Source: Dokdonia donghaensis DSW-1 (GTDB taxonomy: Bacteria > Bacteroidota > Bacteroidia > Flavobacteriales > Flavobacteriaceae). Taken from it: a DNA stretch of 64,000 nt. The position numbers and the translations under genes are program-made. The notes under the pieces were generated by a model that searched no databases, had not been told where the DNA came from, and saw only the letters and a list, made by a program, of their open reading frames with translations. Numbering within the stretch: position 1 is the first letter of the stretch; each line of letters begins with the position of its first letter. The stretch covers positions 2,055,501 to 2,119,500 of the forward strand of contig NZ_CP015125.1 in the NCBI RefSeq assembly GCF_001653755.1. Reading direction: 5' to 3'. This document shows, piece after piece, positions 17,773-26,776 of this stretch.

Positions 17773-18402
17773 TTAGTTAAAAGTTGTTTCGCCTTCATTA
17801 GGGTTATAGACATAATTAAATGTGTAGTATCTACTCGCGTCTGTCTGTGGGTCTGGACTGGCAGGTGCATCTTGATAGTAGCTCAGTATCTCAACTTTTG
17901 CATAGTTACCCTCGGTAGTTTTAAATACAAGTATTTGTCCTGGTATTGGAGAGACCACGTTGTTTTGAAAGTTGTAATTGTACCATCCATTATCACTTCC
18001 CGTGGGGATAGCAAACTCGCTTTCTGAGTCTTGAGTAAACGTAAGACCTTCTGCTGTAGTCACATTATCAAAAGTACTAGTAACGATAGCTGCTGACGCA
18101 TCACCAGTGCGGGTAGGCTCATCATCTGTACCTGTTGCTACACCACCATTTACAGCAATGGTAGTACCTCTAAAGGCAATATCCCATTCTGTATCGCTGG
18201 TAGTAATTGCACCAGTTTCGAAATCAAATTTTGTAAACTCGCCGCCTATAGGCTGGCCCTGTCCACCGGTTTGAGGGGCAAATAGGTTACTTACTTGTGC
18301 CGTCTCGACAGGAGTAAGGGCAACTGTAGTATCATCATCACTGCTACACGAGGTAAAGGCGATGATAAGTAAGGTTGCTAGTGATAAAATGTTCTTGTTC
18401 AT
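17773..18402 (-). CDS. hmuY: HmuY-like haem-binding lipoprotein
   Basis: A 209-residue protein with a lipoprotein signal (MNKNILSLATLLIIAFTSC; Cys at 19) and then an acidic linker SSDDD. The body matches the HmuY family in layout: FDFETGAITTSDTEWDIAFRGT (about 58-79), a GWYNYNF segment, and the C-terminal ILVFKTTEGNYAKVEILSYY (about 156-175) plus YYTFNYVYN. HmuY proteins capture haem at the surface and pass it to a TonB receptor, which here is the gene immediately upstream (18 bp gap). Haem ligands cannot be fixed by eye. Confidence 0.85.
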   Translation of the reverse strand: MNKNILSLATLLIIAFTSCSSDDDTTVALTPVETAQVSNLFAPQTGGQGQPIGGEFTKFDFETGAITTSDTEWDIAFRGTTIAVNGGVATGTDDEPTRTGDASAAIVTSTFDNVTTAEGLTFTQDSESEFAIPTGSDNGWYNYNFQNNVVSPIPGQILVFKTTEGNYAKVEILSYYQDAPASPDPQTDASRYYTFNYVYNPNEGETTFN

Positions 18403-18420
18403 AATAAGAGAGTTAAATAG

Positions 18421-20502
18421 TTAAAATTGATAATTAATAGAGGCATACCCTTGTATACCTGGTAATGTAGGGATGTTACTATCCGTATAATCAAGCAAGT
18501 TATTTGCACCTACTTGAAGCGTCATCGTTTTAAAAAATTTTTTTGATGCAGCAACATTTGCTGTGAGATACCCGTCTACAAAGCTGGTGTCGTAGCGATC
18601 TATTAGGTTATTACCGTTTGTGTCAAACTGTGCGTACTTACTGCGGTAGAGTAGACGTACATTCATAGCTATGTCTAGCGATGGGATGTTATAAAATAGC
18701 TTTGCATTTGCATTATGGCGGGATCTATTTATGAGTCCAAAATGGTCTTGCTCTTTTATAACAACCGTCTGGTTAGTCTCTGGGTCTCGTGCAAAAACTT
18801 GTCCATCTCGCACTGCCTCTCTGTTTGTATTGTTATATGCATACAGCAACTGGTATCCCGCACTAAGACGAAGTTTTTTTGAGAAGGTGTAGGTCGCATT
18901 AAGCTCAAAACCTGTGGTAAATACCTTATCAAAATTTGCATAGCTAAAGACATTTTGGCCATTTTGTTTTCTAGCAATAATGCGTGTATCAATCAGATTT
19001 TTAAAGTCATTTCTAAAGCCGTTGAGCTCTGCATTCCACTTTCCTTTTTTATAGGTGACGCCTAGGTTGTAACTTACAGAACTTTCGGCGGCGAGCGGTT
19101 GTGATAAGTCATCTTGAGAGATGAGTACATCTAGTATCTGGTCTTGATCTTGTAGTTCTTGAAGCTTACTTAGCGCCACATTATAGCCCAAAACAGTGTA
19201 ACCCACGGCAGCATTTGTAAAATCAAAGTATAGCTGTCTAAAGTCTGGCGCTTTAAAGCCATAGCCCACAGAGCCTTTAATGGCAATTGCATCTGTAGCC
19301 TCGTAGCGTAGGGCAATTTTTGGACTAAGTTGATCACTATATTCGGAGTGATTATCATAACGTAATCCTGCTATAACATTCAGTTTGTCTAGTGGTGTGG
19401 TGTCATACTGTGCATAGATGTATTGCGAGTTAAAACGTACCGTCTCGTCAAAAAAGGTACGATCTAGCTGGTCATACTGTAAGCCTATACCTGTTGTGAG
19501 TGATCCCGCTTTCGCGAAAGCGTAATTACCACGTACCTCTGGCCGCCATAACTTCTGGTTAAAGTCATTATCACTAAGCACCCCTGCCGAAATAGGGTCT
19601 TGTAGCAACTCCCTCGCTTGATAGTTTGTGTAATAAAGTTCATAGGTAGTAGTGAGTGGGGAATCAAACTTTTGATCTAATTTGAGATGGGTGTTATACT
19701 CACGCTCGTCTGTATCACCCTCGTAGCTCATATTATCTACCGTAAGGCCAGCTTCCTGCTCTTGATCATATAATCTAGCAGAGCCAAACAAAGAAAGCTT
19801 GTCACTAAAGTCATAATACACACGACCATTTACAGTGTAGTTTACAAATGGATTTACTGTCTGTCCTTCACTTTCTGGTGTGAGATCATAACCATTGCTA
19901 GAGTTTCGGTTTGCAAACAGGGCATATCTCAATTTTTCAAACCCCTGCTTGATGCTGGCTTGCACGTCTTGTGTGGTATTTGAGCCTATGCGATAGCTCA
20001 CATCACCATCTAGCTGTTCTGATGGTGGCTTTTCTGTAATAATATTGATAACTCCGCCCAGCGCCTCAGAGCCGTAAAGGCTACTAGAGGGACCTTTTAC
20101 CACTTCTATCTGTTTGATATTACCTACGGTGAGTCTACTCAAATCAAAGTTTCCCGCACTACGACCCACTAGTGGTACACCATCAATAAGGATAAGTATA
20201 TAGTCTGATGATATTCCTTGTATTTGCACCCCTTCAAAACCACTCTCATCTGCAATGGTGATAATACCTGTTTGCTCATTAAGTATCTCTTGTAATCGTA
20301 AACTTCCAGATTGCTTTATGGTTTTTTGTGAGATTAAAGTTGCGGGTAGTGGGAGGGAAGATAATTGTCGTTTTGTGCGCGTAGCTGTTAGGATAACTTC
20401 TTCTAGTTCTTCTGGTGTTACAGCTTCTGGTTGCTCTTGAGAAAAAAGTGTTTGTGAGGTTATAATAAGTACTAGGCTTATTACTAGTGTTTTAGGGTTC
20501 AT
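18421..20502 (-). CDS. TonB-dependent haem/iron receptor (HmuR-like)
   Basis: A 693-residue outer-membrane receptor: signal peptide (1-21, ending SQTLFSQ), then a TonB-box-like stretch EELEEVILTATRTKRQ, plug domain about 45-155 (GIQGISSDYILILIDGVPLVGRSAG; KGPSSSLYGSEALGGVINIITEK) and a 22-strand barrel ending YASINYQF with C-terminal Phe. Co-transcription with hmuY supports haem as cargo. A perfect copy of the 15-bp palindrome lies inside and is translated as AFAKA. It faces the 20613 operon across 110 bp. Confidence 0.9.
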   Translation of the reverse strand: MNPKTLVISLVLIITSQTLFSQEQPEAVTPEELEEVILTATRTKRQLSSLPLPATLISQKTIKQSGSLRLQEILNEQTGIITIADESGFEGVQIQGISSDYILILIDGVPLVGRSAGNFDLSRLTVGNIKQIEVVKGPSSSLYGSEALGGVINIITEKPPSEQLDGDVSYRIGSNTTQDVQASIKQGFEKLRYALFANRNSSNGYDLTPESEGQTVNPFVNYTVNGRVYYDFSDKLSLFGSARLYDQEQEAGLTVDNMSYEGDTDEREYNTHLKLDQKFDSPLTTTYELYYTNYQARELLQDPISAGVLSDNDFNQKLWRPEVRGNYAFAKAGSLTTGIGLQYDQLDRTFFDETVRFNSQYIYAQYDTTPLDKLNVIAGLRYDNHSEYSDQLSPKIALRYEATDAIAIKGSVGYGFKAPDFRQLYFDFTNAAVGYTVLGYNVALSKLQELQDQDQILDVLISQDDLSQPLAAESSVSYNLGVTYKKGKWNAELNGFRNDFKNLIDTRIIARKQNGQNVFSYANFDKVFTTGFELNATYTFSKKLRLSAGYQLLYAYNNTNREAVRDGQVFARDPETNQTVVIKEQDHFGLINRSRHNANAKLFYNIPSLDIAMNVRLLYRSKYAQFDTNGNNLIDRYDTSFVDGYLTANVAASKKFFKTMTLQVGANNLLDYTDSNIPTLPGIQGYASINYQF
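19508..19522. repeat. GCTTTCGCGAAAGCG palindrome inside the TonB receptor
   Basis: Perfect copy, read in the host gene frame as AFAKA (context NYAFAKAGS) in a barrel strand or loop of the receptor. Confidence 0.9.
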
Positions 20503-20612
20503 TTTATTTAGATTGATTCTTAATAGTGAGCAAATATAGTATTTATTGTTATTTAGATTTAATAAAAATAACTATTTTTACACCAGAAATTACTTAACAA
20601 CATACCTATCAG
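20503..20612. promoter_or_regulatory. Divergent promoter region of the haem locus
   Basis: On the minus strand a perfect -7 element TATATTTG (20538-20531) points to the receptor gene. Between the two starts is an A/T-rich imperfect inverted repeat (around 20550-20575, ATTTAGATTTAATAAAAAT) that could be an iron-responsive (Fur-type) box; this is weak because A/T-rich DNA makes such matches common. Confidence 0.4.
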
Positions 20613-21518
20613 ATGAAAAGAATATTATTTACCCTACTTATAATAAGTATAGGATTACAAACCACAGCACAGACTAATAAGAAGGAGCTCGATAAAGAAG
20701 CTATAAAGAAGATGTGCGGCTGCTTTGAAGTGACTTTTAACTTTGCAGAGACCTTTAATTATAGTAATGACTCATTATATAAGCCTTCAAAAAATAAGGT
20801 TAGCAAAGGACTAGAGTGGGCGCAACTTGTTACAGATAAGGAGGATCAAATTGAGATACAACACTTATTACAAGTAGGAAGCCCAGAACAACCTATGATT
20901 GTAAAACACTGGAGACAAAACTGGCTTTATGAAAACACAAACCTCTACTCATACAATGCAGATAATGTATGGACTTACGAAAATAAAAGTGCAGATGAGG
21001 TAGCTGGACAGTGGACACAAAAGGTGTATCAAGTAGACGATAGTCCGCGTTACGAAGGCTCTGCAACCTGGGTACACGTAGACGGTAAGAGCTACTGGGA
21101 GAATATTGCAAACGCACCTTTACCTAGACGAGAGTATACCACTAGAAGCGACTATAACCTTACGGTACGTGGTAATCGCCAGGAGATCACTCCTTATGGA
21201 TGGGTACACGATCAAGATAATAGTAAGGTAGTGCGCACCGCAAACCAAGAAGATCGAGTAATAGCCAAAGAGAAAGGATACAACACCTACAAGCGTGTAG
21301 ATGATAGTAAATGTGCTGCTGCTGCACAGTGGTGGGTAGATAACCAAGAAAAATGGGCGCTTGTGCGCACTAAATGGGATGAAGTTTACAATAAGAACAA
21401 AGACCTACATCTAGAGCAAAAAGTAGATAATAAAGTATTATACAAGCACCTTTTTGGCGAAGGATATGAAGATCAAAAAAGTATAGACCAACTTATAGAA
21501 TCATTTGTAAAAGAATAA
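20613..21518 (+). CDS. Secreted DUF6607-like protein
   Basis: A 301-residue protein with a signal peptide (MKRILFTLLIISIGLQTTAQ). The mature part is rich in Trp and Tyr (KHWRQNWLYENTNLY, ADNVWTYENKSADEVAGQWTQKVYQVDD), with two early cysteines in KMCGCFEV. This matches my memory of DUF6607, a family found beside TonB haem/iron receptors in Bacteroidota. It is the first gene of a plus-strand operon opposite hmuR. Its periplasmic role in haem handling is inferred from position only. Confidence 0.75.
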   Translation: MKRILFTLLIISIGLQTTAQTNKKELDKEAIKKMCGCFEVTFNFAETFNYSNDSLYKPSKNKVSKGLEWAQLVTDKEDQIEIQHLLQVGSPEQPMIVKHWRQNWLYENTNLYSYNADNVWTYENKSADEVAGQWTQKVYQVDDSPRYEGSATWVHVDGKSYWENIANAPLPRREYTTRSDYNLTVRGNRQEITPYGWVHDQDNSKVVRTANQEDRVIAKEKGYNTYKRVDDSKCAAAAQWWVDNQEKWALVRTKWDEVYNKNKDLHLEQKVDNKVLYKHLFGEGYEDQKSIDQLIESFVKE

Positions 21519-21520
21519 TT

Positions 21521-23020
21521 ATGAAAAGAGCACATAATATATTACTACTGGCTATTCTTCTAGCAAGTACGCTAGCAAACGCACAAGACGATAACATTTT
21601 TCTAAATAGAGATTTTTGGAAAGGTGAAGTCACAGTAAGTACGGTCACACAAAAAATAAAAGAGGGTAACGACCCAGCAATGCTCAATGCAAACGCCTTT
21701 GACGCTACGGTGTATGCACTACTTGAAAAGAAAGATGTAGCTGTAATTAAGTACCTCATTTCTCAACTTGGTAATGACGTTGCAAAGAAAACACACGATA
21801 GTCGTATATACCTTCACTGGGCGGCTTACACGGGTGATCTGGCAACGGTAAACTATTTACTTGATCAAGGTTCTGACGTTACGGCGCTAGATAGCCATAG
21901 TTTTACTCCGCTAGCCTTTGGTATCAACGCTGGGCAGATTAATCCAGAGATTATAGAAGCTTTTGAAAAAGCAGGCGTAAACCTTACCGCTCAAAAAAGT
22001 GATACAGGCGTAAATCTACTTTTACTAGCAGCACCATCGTTAAAAACAGATGCAGATCTTGATTACTTTTTAAACAAAGGCTTTGACATAAATGCTACAG
22101 ATACTAATGGGAATGGCATTTTTAACTATGCCGCAAAAAAAGGAAATATTAATTTTCTTAAAAGCCTTGTAGCACGTGGTGTGGCTTATAAAGAGCTTGC
22201 CAGTGATGGAGGTAATGCATTTATGTTTGCAGCTCAAGGTGGTCGTGGTTATAGTAACTCACTAGCCGTTTATGAGTATCTACAATCGCTAGGTCTTGAG
22301 GCAAATGTGGTTACAAAACAAGGTACGACACCTTTACACCGTCTTGCGTATAGCAACAAAGACGCAGCTATTTTTAACTTCTTTATAAATGCAGGCGTAG
22401 ATGTAAATCAGAAAGATAAAAGTGGTACAACCGCCTTTCATAATGCTGCTGCCAGAAATAATCTCGCAATCGTGCAGTTACTCGCAAAGCAACTTACAGA
22501 TATTAATACAGTAAATGATAAGGGGCAAACACCTCTTATGCTTGCTGTGGGCGGTAATGATATGAGTGTTGTACAATATATACTAGATAATGGTGGTGAC
22601 GCTTTCGCAAAAGATAAAGCCGGTAACTCACTAGCATCATACCTTGTACAATTATATAGCGCTAGGAATCCAAAAGCTTTTGAAAGTAAGCTTGCTTTAT
22701 TATCAAAAAAAGGAGTGTCTCTTACCACTACACAAGCCGAAGGAAATACACCATTACATCTTGCAGTCTTAAAAAATGATGTAAACCTTGTAAAGCAGCT
22801 TCTCGCATATAAACCAGCCATTAATGCAAAAAACAGTGAAGGACTTACCGCACTTCACATTGCAGCAATGAAAGCAAAAGACGACCGTCTTATGAAATTA
22901 CTCATAGCGAGTGGTGCAGATCACAAAGTAAAAACAGATTTTGAAGAATCTGTACTAGACCTCGCTACCGAAAACGAACTATTACAACAAAATAACATCC
23001 CTCTAACATTTTTAAAATAA
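21521..23020 (+). CDS. Exported ankyrin-repeat protein
   Basis: A 499-residue protein with a signal peptide (MKRAHNILLLAILLASTLANAQ) followed by roughly 11-13 ankyrin repeats, e.g. RIYLHWAAYTGDLATVNYLLDQG, TPLHRLAYSNKDAAIFNFFINAG and TPLHLAVLKNDVNLVKQLLA. One repeat carries DAFAKDKAGN, a decayed copy of the AFAKA-encoding palindrome. It starts 2 bp after the previous stop. Probably a periplasmic protein-protein interaction scaffold within the haem operon. Confidence 0.9.
   Translation: MKRAHNILLLAILLASTLANAQDDNIFLNRDFWKGEVTVSTVTQKIKEGNDPAMLNANAFDATVYALLEKKDVAVIKYLISQLGNDVAKKTHDSRIYLHWAAYTGDLATVNYLLDQGSDVTALDSHSFTPLAFGINAGQINPEIIEAFEKAGVNLTAQKSDTGVNLLLLAAPSLKTDADLDYFLNKGFDINATDTNGNGIFNYAAKKGNINFLKSLVARGVAYKELASDGGNAFMFAAQGGRGYSNSLAVYEYLQSLGLEANVVTKQGTTPLHRLAYSNKDAAIFNFFINAGVDVNQKDKSGTTAFHNAAARNNLAIVQLLAKQLTDINTVNDKGQTPLMLAVGGNDMSVVQYILDNGGDAFAKDKAGNSLASYLVQLYSARNPKAFESKLALLSKKGVSLTTTQAEGNTPLHLAVLKNDVNLVKQLLAYKPAINAKNSEGLTALHIAAMKAKDDRLMKLLIASGADHKVKTDFEESVLDLATENELLQQNNIPLTFLK
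22601..22615. repeat. Degenerate copy of the 15-bp palindrome in the ankyrin gene
   Basis: GCTTTCGCAAAAGAT matches 12 of 15 positions and is read as AFAKD in the same frame as the perfect coding copies. It could be decay or chance. Confidence 0.4.
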
Positions 23021-23505
23021 TGAAAAGTATCTATAAAATCATACCAGCCCTGTTACTCACGGGGCTTTTATTAAGTGCGTTTACTACAGCAACTACAAAA
23101 CCTGTAAAGTGCCTTATCCAGATGACTAACTATAGTGGAGAAGGAGCCTACCTTGTAGTATCGCTTCTAGATCCTACCGGTGCGTATGAAGAGACACTTT
23201 ATGTGCAAGGTAAAGACAGCGAGTGGTATAGTGAGATTACTGCCTGGTGGCAATTTTATGGGAAGCGCCGCCCTAATATAGATGCAATTTCTGGGGCTAC
23301 CATAAGTGGTGGTGAGCGCACAGTGACTGTATTACAAATACCAGAAGATAAAATTGATAAAGGTTATAGTTTACGTTTTGAAACCTCTGTAGAAGATCAA
23401 GAATATTATGAAGATGATATTCAATTTGAGCTTACTTCAGAAAATCTGAAAGCCAAAAAAGAAGGTAAAGGTTTTATACGCTATGTAAGAATGTTACCTC
23501 AGTAA
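23020..23505 (+). CDS. DUF2271-like secreted protein
   Basis: A 161-residue protein with an N-terminal signal (MKSIYKIIPALLLTGLLLSAFTTA). The mature part has the pattern of DUF2271 proteins: a YSGEGAYLVVSLLDPTGAYEETLYVQGKDSEWY segment, an aromatic WWQFYGKRRPNIDAISGAT motif, and terminal YVRMLPQ. Such proteins are typically encoded with PepSY-flavodoxin reductases. Its ATG overlaps the ankyrin stop (TAATG), so translation is coupled. Confidence 0.8.
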   Translation: MKSIYKIIPALLLTGLLLSAFTTATTKPVKCLIQMTNYSGEGAYLVVSLLDPTGAYEETLYVQGKDSEWYSEITAWWQFYGKRRPNIDAISGATISGGERTVTVLQIPEDKIDKGYSLRFETSVEDQEYYEDDIQFELTSENLKAKKEGKGFIRYVRMLPQ

Positions 23506-23512
23506 GAAAACT

Positions 23513-25708
23513 ATGCCCCTATCTATCTGGCGATATAGTCACTTTGTACTAGCCTTAGTTTCATCTTTATTTTTACTTGTCGCAGCTATAACGGGTGTTA
23601 TACTTGCGGTTGAACCTATTGCTCATCAAGCAAAAGGATATGATGTACGCGAGTTAGATAGCATATCACTAGGCACTACAATAGGTGTAGTTAAAGAAAA
23701 CTATGATGAGGTTTTTGCGCTAGAGGTAACCACTGCCGGATTTGTAAAAGCGGCTGTGCTTACCTCAGAGATGGAGACGCAAGATGTCTACATAGATGCG
23801 CTTACGGGTGAAACCCTTGCCATTGTACAAGAGCGCCCAGCCATCTATAGCTTTGCGACTAACTTGCACAGATCACTGTTTTTAAAAACCCTGGGGCGTG
23901 TCTTTGTGGGTATAATAGCGCTATTATTACTCGCTATAGCTCTTACAGGTTTTCTATTGCTTATACAGCGACAAGGTGGTTTAAGGAAGATATTTGCTAG
24001 AGTTCATAAAGATTACCCAGAGTTACAATATCACGTCTTGCTTAGTAGGTGGTTTATCATCCCCATAATCATAATTGCTTTTACAGGCGTCTATCTCTCT
24101 GCCGAAAAGTTTGAATTAATACCTACCCCACAAACAGAAGTAGTGGAGTACACCCCTCAAGATGATGCTGTGATTTATGATCGTGTTACAGAGATACCCT
24201 TTTTTAAAGAAACAATGCTCAGTGAGGTACGTGAGGTAGCTTTTCCATTTTCTAGTGATCCAGAGGAGTATTATGAGATTACACTTTCAGATAGAGAGGT
24301 TTATGTAAATCAAGCTACTGGGGAGATTGTAAAGAGTACTACATATCCATTTATAGAAGCTGTATCTAAGATAAGTTGGGTATTACATACCGGAGAAGGA
24401 ACCGTCTTATGGTCTATCGTACTACTACTTGCTAGTATTTCTATTTTGTATTTTATGTACTCGGGTTGTGTAATGAGCATAAAACGACTGTCAAAGAAGG
24501 GGAGAACGCTCAAAATGCCAGATAAGGATGACTGTGAGTATATCATTCTTGTAGGTTCGGAGACGGGTACAAGTCACTCATATGCACGCGCCCTGTATCA
24601 AGATCTTACTGCTGGCGGTAAAAATGTGTTTATGACGATGCTTAACACGTATTCCGCTTTCGCGAAAGCGCAACACATCATCATTTTTACATCAACATAT
24701 GGAGAAGGTGAGGCACCTACAAATGCCAGAAAGTTTATTGAAAAATTTAAAACTATATCACAACCCAACGAGATTGCCTATGCTGTGGTAGGTTTTGGCT
24801 CACGTGAGTATCCAGACTACTGTAAGTTTGCCATACAAGTAGATGGACTTTTACAGGCTCAAGCCGGTTTTATACCACAACTGCCGTTACATAAAATTAA
24901 TAATGGAGATGTGGCTCAAGTAAAAGAATGGGGTGCACAATATGGAAAACGTATAGGTGTAACATTACCGCTAGACACTAAGAAAAAAGTAAAAGAGGCA
25001 GCCGTTTTACAAGACTTCAAAGTCCTTAAAAGAACTGTATTAAATGTAGATGAAACCTTCATTATTACCTTACTGCCTGTAAAAAAGACCTCATTTACAT
25101 CTGGAGATTTACTTGCAATCACACCGCCAGATACAACAGTCGCTAGGCAGTACTCCATAGCTAGGGTAGAAAACACCATAGTTCTAAGTGTAAAAAAGCA
25201 CAGTATGGGTAAAGGGTCTTCTTATTTATACAGCCTTAATGAAGGTGCTATCATTAAAGCAAGTATAAATGATAATAGCCACTTCCATCTACCTAAAAAA
25301 GCTAGGCAAGTGGTAATGATCGCAAATGGTACTGGTATCGCACCCTTTATAGGGATGCTAGATACAAAAGCACCTACGGAGTTTTACGTGTTTTGGGGAA
25401 GTCGTACAGGGGCATCTACTGCACTTTATGATGATTACCTCTTAGAAAAGAATGCAACAAACCCGCGTATACAATTTTATAAAAGCTACTCCAGAGAGGG
25501 AGACAAGCGGTATGTGCAAGATGCTTTAAGAATACGTCGCGACGTACTGCTTAAAGTGATAGAGGATAAGGGCGTCATAATGATATGTGGATCGCTGGCG
25601 ATGCAAAACGATGTACTTGACCTTCTAGAAGAAACGCTTGCTCAATACGGCACAACAGATATTGCAAGCCTTAAGGAGTCTGGACAGCTAAAAACAGATT
25701 GCTATTAA
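23513..25708 (+). CDS. PepSY transmembrane / flavodoxin / ferredoxin-NADP reductase fusion
   Basis: A 731-residue inner-membrane protein. Residues 1-330 are a PepSY_TM module with four or so membrane spans (SLFLLVAAITGVILAVEP; FVGIIALLLLAIALTGFLLLI) and an extracytoplasmic PepSY region. A flavodoxin domain (about 343-480) has the FMN loop GSETGTSHSYA and STYGEGEAP. The FNR-like reductase (about 490-731) has RQYSIA for FAD, NGTGIAPFIGML for NADPH and a C-terminal aromatic Tyr. It resembles the reductases thought to move electrons from NADPH across the membrane to reduce ferric iron or haem. A perfect AFAKA palindrome lies in the flavodoxin domain. Confidence 0.88.
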   Translation: MPLSIWRYSHFVLALVSSLFLLVAAITGVILAVEPIAHQAKGYDVRELDSISLGTTIGVVKENYDEVFALEVTTAGFVKAAVLTSEMETQDVYIDALTGETLAIVQERPAIYSFATNLHRSLFLKTLGRVFVGIIALLLLAIALTGFLLLIQRQGGLRKIFARVHKDYPELQYHVLLSRWFIIPIIIIAFTGVYLSAEKFELIPTPQTEVVEYTPQDDAVIYDRVTEIPFFKETMLSEVREVAFPFSSDPEEYYEITLSDREVYVNQATGEIVKSTTYPFIEAVSKISWVLHTGEGTVLWSIVLLLASISILYFMYSGCVMSIKRLSKKGRTLKMPDKDDCEYIILVGSETGTSHSYARALYQDLTAGGKNVFMTMLNTYSAFAKAQHIIIFTSTYGEGEAPTNARKFIEKFKTISQPNEIAYAVVGFGSREYPDYCKFAIQVDGLLQAQAGFIPQLPLHKINNGDVAQVKEWGAQYGKRIGVTLPLDTKKKVKEAAVLQDFKVLKRTVLNVDETFIITLLPVKKTSFTSGDLLAITPPDTTVARQYSIARVENTIVLSVKKHSMGKGSSYLYSLNEGAIIKASINDNSHFHLPKKARQVVMIANGTGIAPFIGMLDTKAPTEFYVFWGSRTGASTALYDDYLLEKNATNPRIQFYKSYSREGDKRYVQDALRIRRDVLLKVIEDKGVIMICGSLAMQNDVLDLLEETLAQYGTTDIASLKESGQLKTDCY
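24656..24670. repeat. GCTTTCGCGAAAGCG palindrome inside the flavodoxin domain
   Basis: Perfect copy translated as AFAKA (context YSAFAKAQH), located between two predicted secondary-structure elements of the flavodoxin fold. Confidence 0.9.
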
Positions 25709-25719
25709 AAACAATGCTT

Positions 25720-26070
25720 ATGTGTACAAATCTAAAAACACTTTCAAAAAATATAGAAGGAGAGCTCTCATACTGCCAGGGGTGTAAGGTATATCATCTT
25801 TATTTTAATAATATATACCTTCAGTTTACTCCTAGAGAGTTTAAGGCGTTTACAAAGTTTGTATTTGAGATAGATATAGATTATTGGGAAGCTTCTTGCC
25901 AGCGCACCTTGCTCAAGCGCAAGATACCTATACAATCTATGCAGCAAAATCTGGCAATGGTTTTTAATCAAAGCGAGGTTAACGCACTTAAGGACTTATT
26001 AAAAGTTAGGACCAAAACAAACCGTTTACTCAAGCCTCACGAGATAGACTATATCTCTTTTTTAAATTAA
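25720..26070 (+). CDS. DUF6686-like small protein
   Basis: About 116 residues, starting at the ATG at 25720 (MCTNLKTLSKN); an ATG two codons upstream at 25714 is also possible. It has a CxGC-like pair (YCQGCKVYHLYF), a YLQFTPREFKAFTKFVFEI segment and a C-terminal PHEIDYISFLN. I recognise it as the DUF6686 type often last in flavobacterial iron/haem operons. The cysteines may bind metal or haem. Cytosolic, no signal. Confidence 0.65.
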   Translation: MCTNLKTLSKNIEGELSYCQGCKVYHLYFNNIYLQFTPREFKAFTKFVFEIDIDYWEASCQRTLLKRKIPIQSMQQNLAMVFNQSEVNALKDLLKVRTKTNRLLKPHEIDYISFLN

Positions 26071-26212
26071 ACAGGCGTTAGATTTTCTTTGAGGATGTCC
26101 TTGAGAAAAAAAATAAGTAATTGAGAGCATTATAATTACGACATTTGCTAAGTATTTCAAATTCAGCATATAAGTTGTTGTAAAGTAATATACTAGTAGA
26201 AAATATCATTTT

Positions 26213-26227
26213 GCTTTCGCGAAAGCG
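26213..26227. repeat. Perfect 15-bp palindrome upstream of the phosphorelay operon
   Basis: GCTTTCGCGAAAGCG followed by TAAAAAA, 20 bp upstream of the LytTR-type repeats of the operon. Confidence 0.9.
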
Positions 26228-26246
26228 TAAAAAACACCCTTTTTTA

Positions 26247-26338
26247 CCACTCGTCGACACTTTTCTACCATCCGTCTACAGTAAAATGTGTGTTCAACTA
26301 TTTTCCATCTAAGAATCAATTTTTAATATTCATATTTG
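26247..26338 (+). promoter_or_regulatory. LytTR-type operator and -7 element of the phosphorelay operon
   Basis: Direct half-sites CCACTCGTC (26247-26255) and CCATCCGTC (26268-26276) start 21 bp apart, i.e. 12-bp spacer, as known for LytTR regulators such as ComE and AgrA. About 55 bp downstream is CATATTTG (26331-26338), one mismatch from TAnnTTTG and identical to the -7 candidates at 40489, 42202 and 59854. The LytTR regulator encoded at the end of this operon may therefore control its own operon. Confidence 0.65.
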
Positions 26339-26359
26339 TTGACATTTAAAAATAATGAT

Positions 26360-26776
26360 TTGGGGTCAAAAAAATTAAAAGTTCTTTTAATAGAGGACGA
26401 TGCTATTGAAGTTATGAAGCTTAAGAGAGCGATAAAAAAGCTCGAGATGCAACACGACCTCATAGAAGCAAAAAATGGAGAAGAAGCGCTTGCTATTCTT
26501 AAGGATGAAAATGTGGTTCCAGATATCATATTTTTAGACCTCAATATGCCACGTATAAATGGCATTGAATTCTTGAAAATTTTAAAAGAAGATGAGGTGT
26601 TGAGGTATTTACCTACCATCATACTTACAACATCAAGTAACCGAAAGGACGTACTAGAGTGTTACAAACACGGAGTTGCTGGTTATATCTTAAAGCCGCT
26701 TAAGTATGATGATTACGTTCAGAAAATAGAATGCACACTTAACTACTGGAGTCAGAACGAACTAATAAAAGCATAA
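26360..26776 (+). CDS. CheY-like response regulator, receiver domain only (Rcp1-like)
   Basis: A stand-alone receiver of about 138 residues: VLLIEDD for the acidic pocket, FLDLNMP with the phospho-acceptor Asp (near residue 60), TTSS and YILKPL with the conserved Lys. No DNA-binding domain. There is no in-frame ATG before the receiver; TTG codons at 26336, 26339 and 26360 are the only candidates. The first two overlap the CATATTTG -7 element, so I use TTG at 26360. It overlaps the H-NOX gene by one base (TAATG). A likely intermediate or sink in the phosphorelay. Confidence 0.8.
   Translation: MGSKKLKVLLIEDDAIEVMKLKRAIKKLEMQHDLIEAKNGEEALAILKDENVVPDIIFLDLNMPRINGIEFLKILKEDEVLRYLPTIILTTSSNRKDVLECYKHGVAGYILKPLKYDDYVQKIECTLNYWSQNELIKA

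Noticed and set aside
20550..20575. Fur box in the divergent haem promoter
   Set aside because: Match is only to A/T-rich half-sites; not specific enough to call as a separate site.
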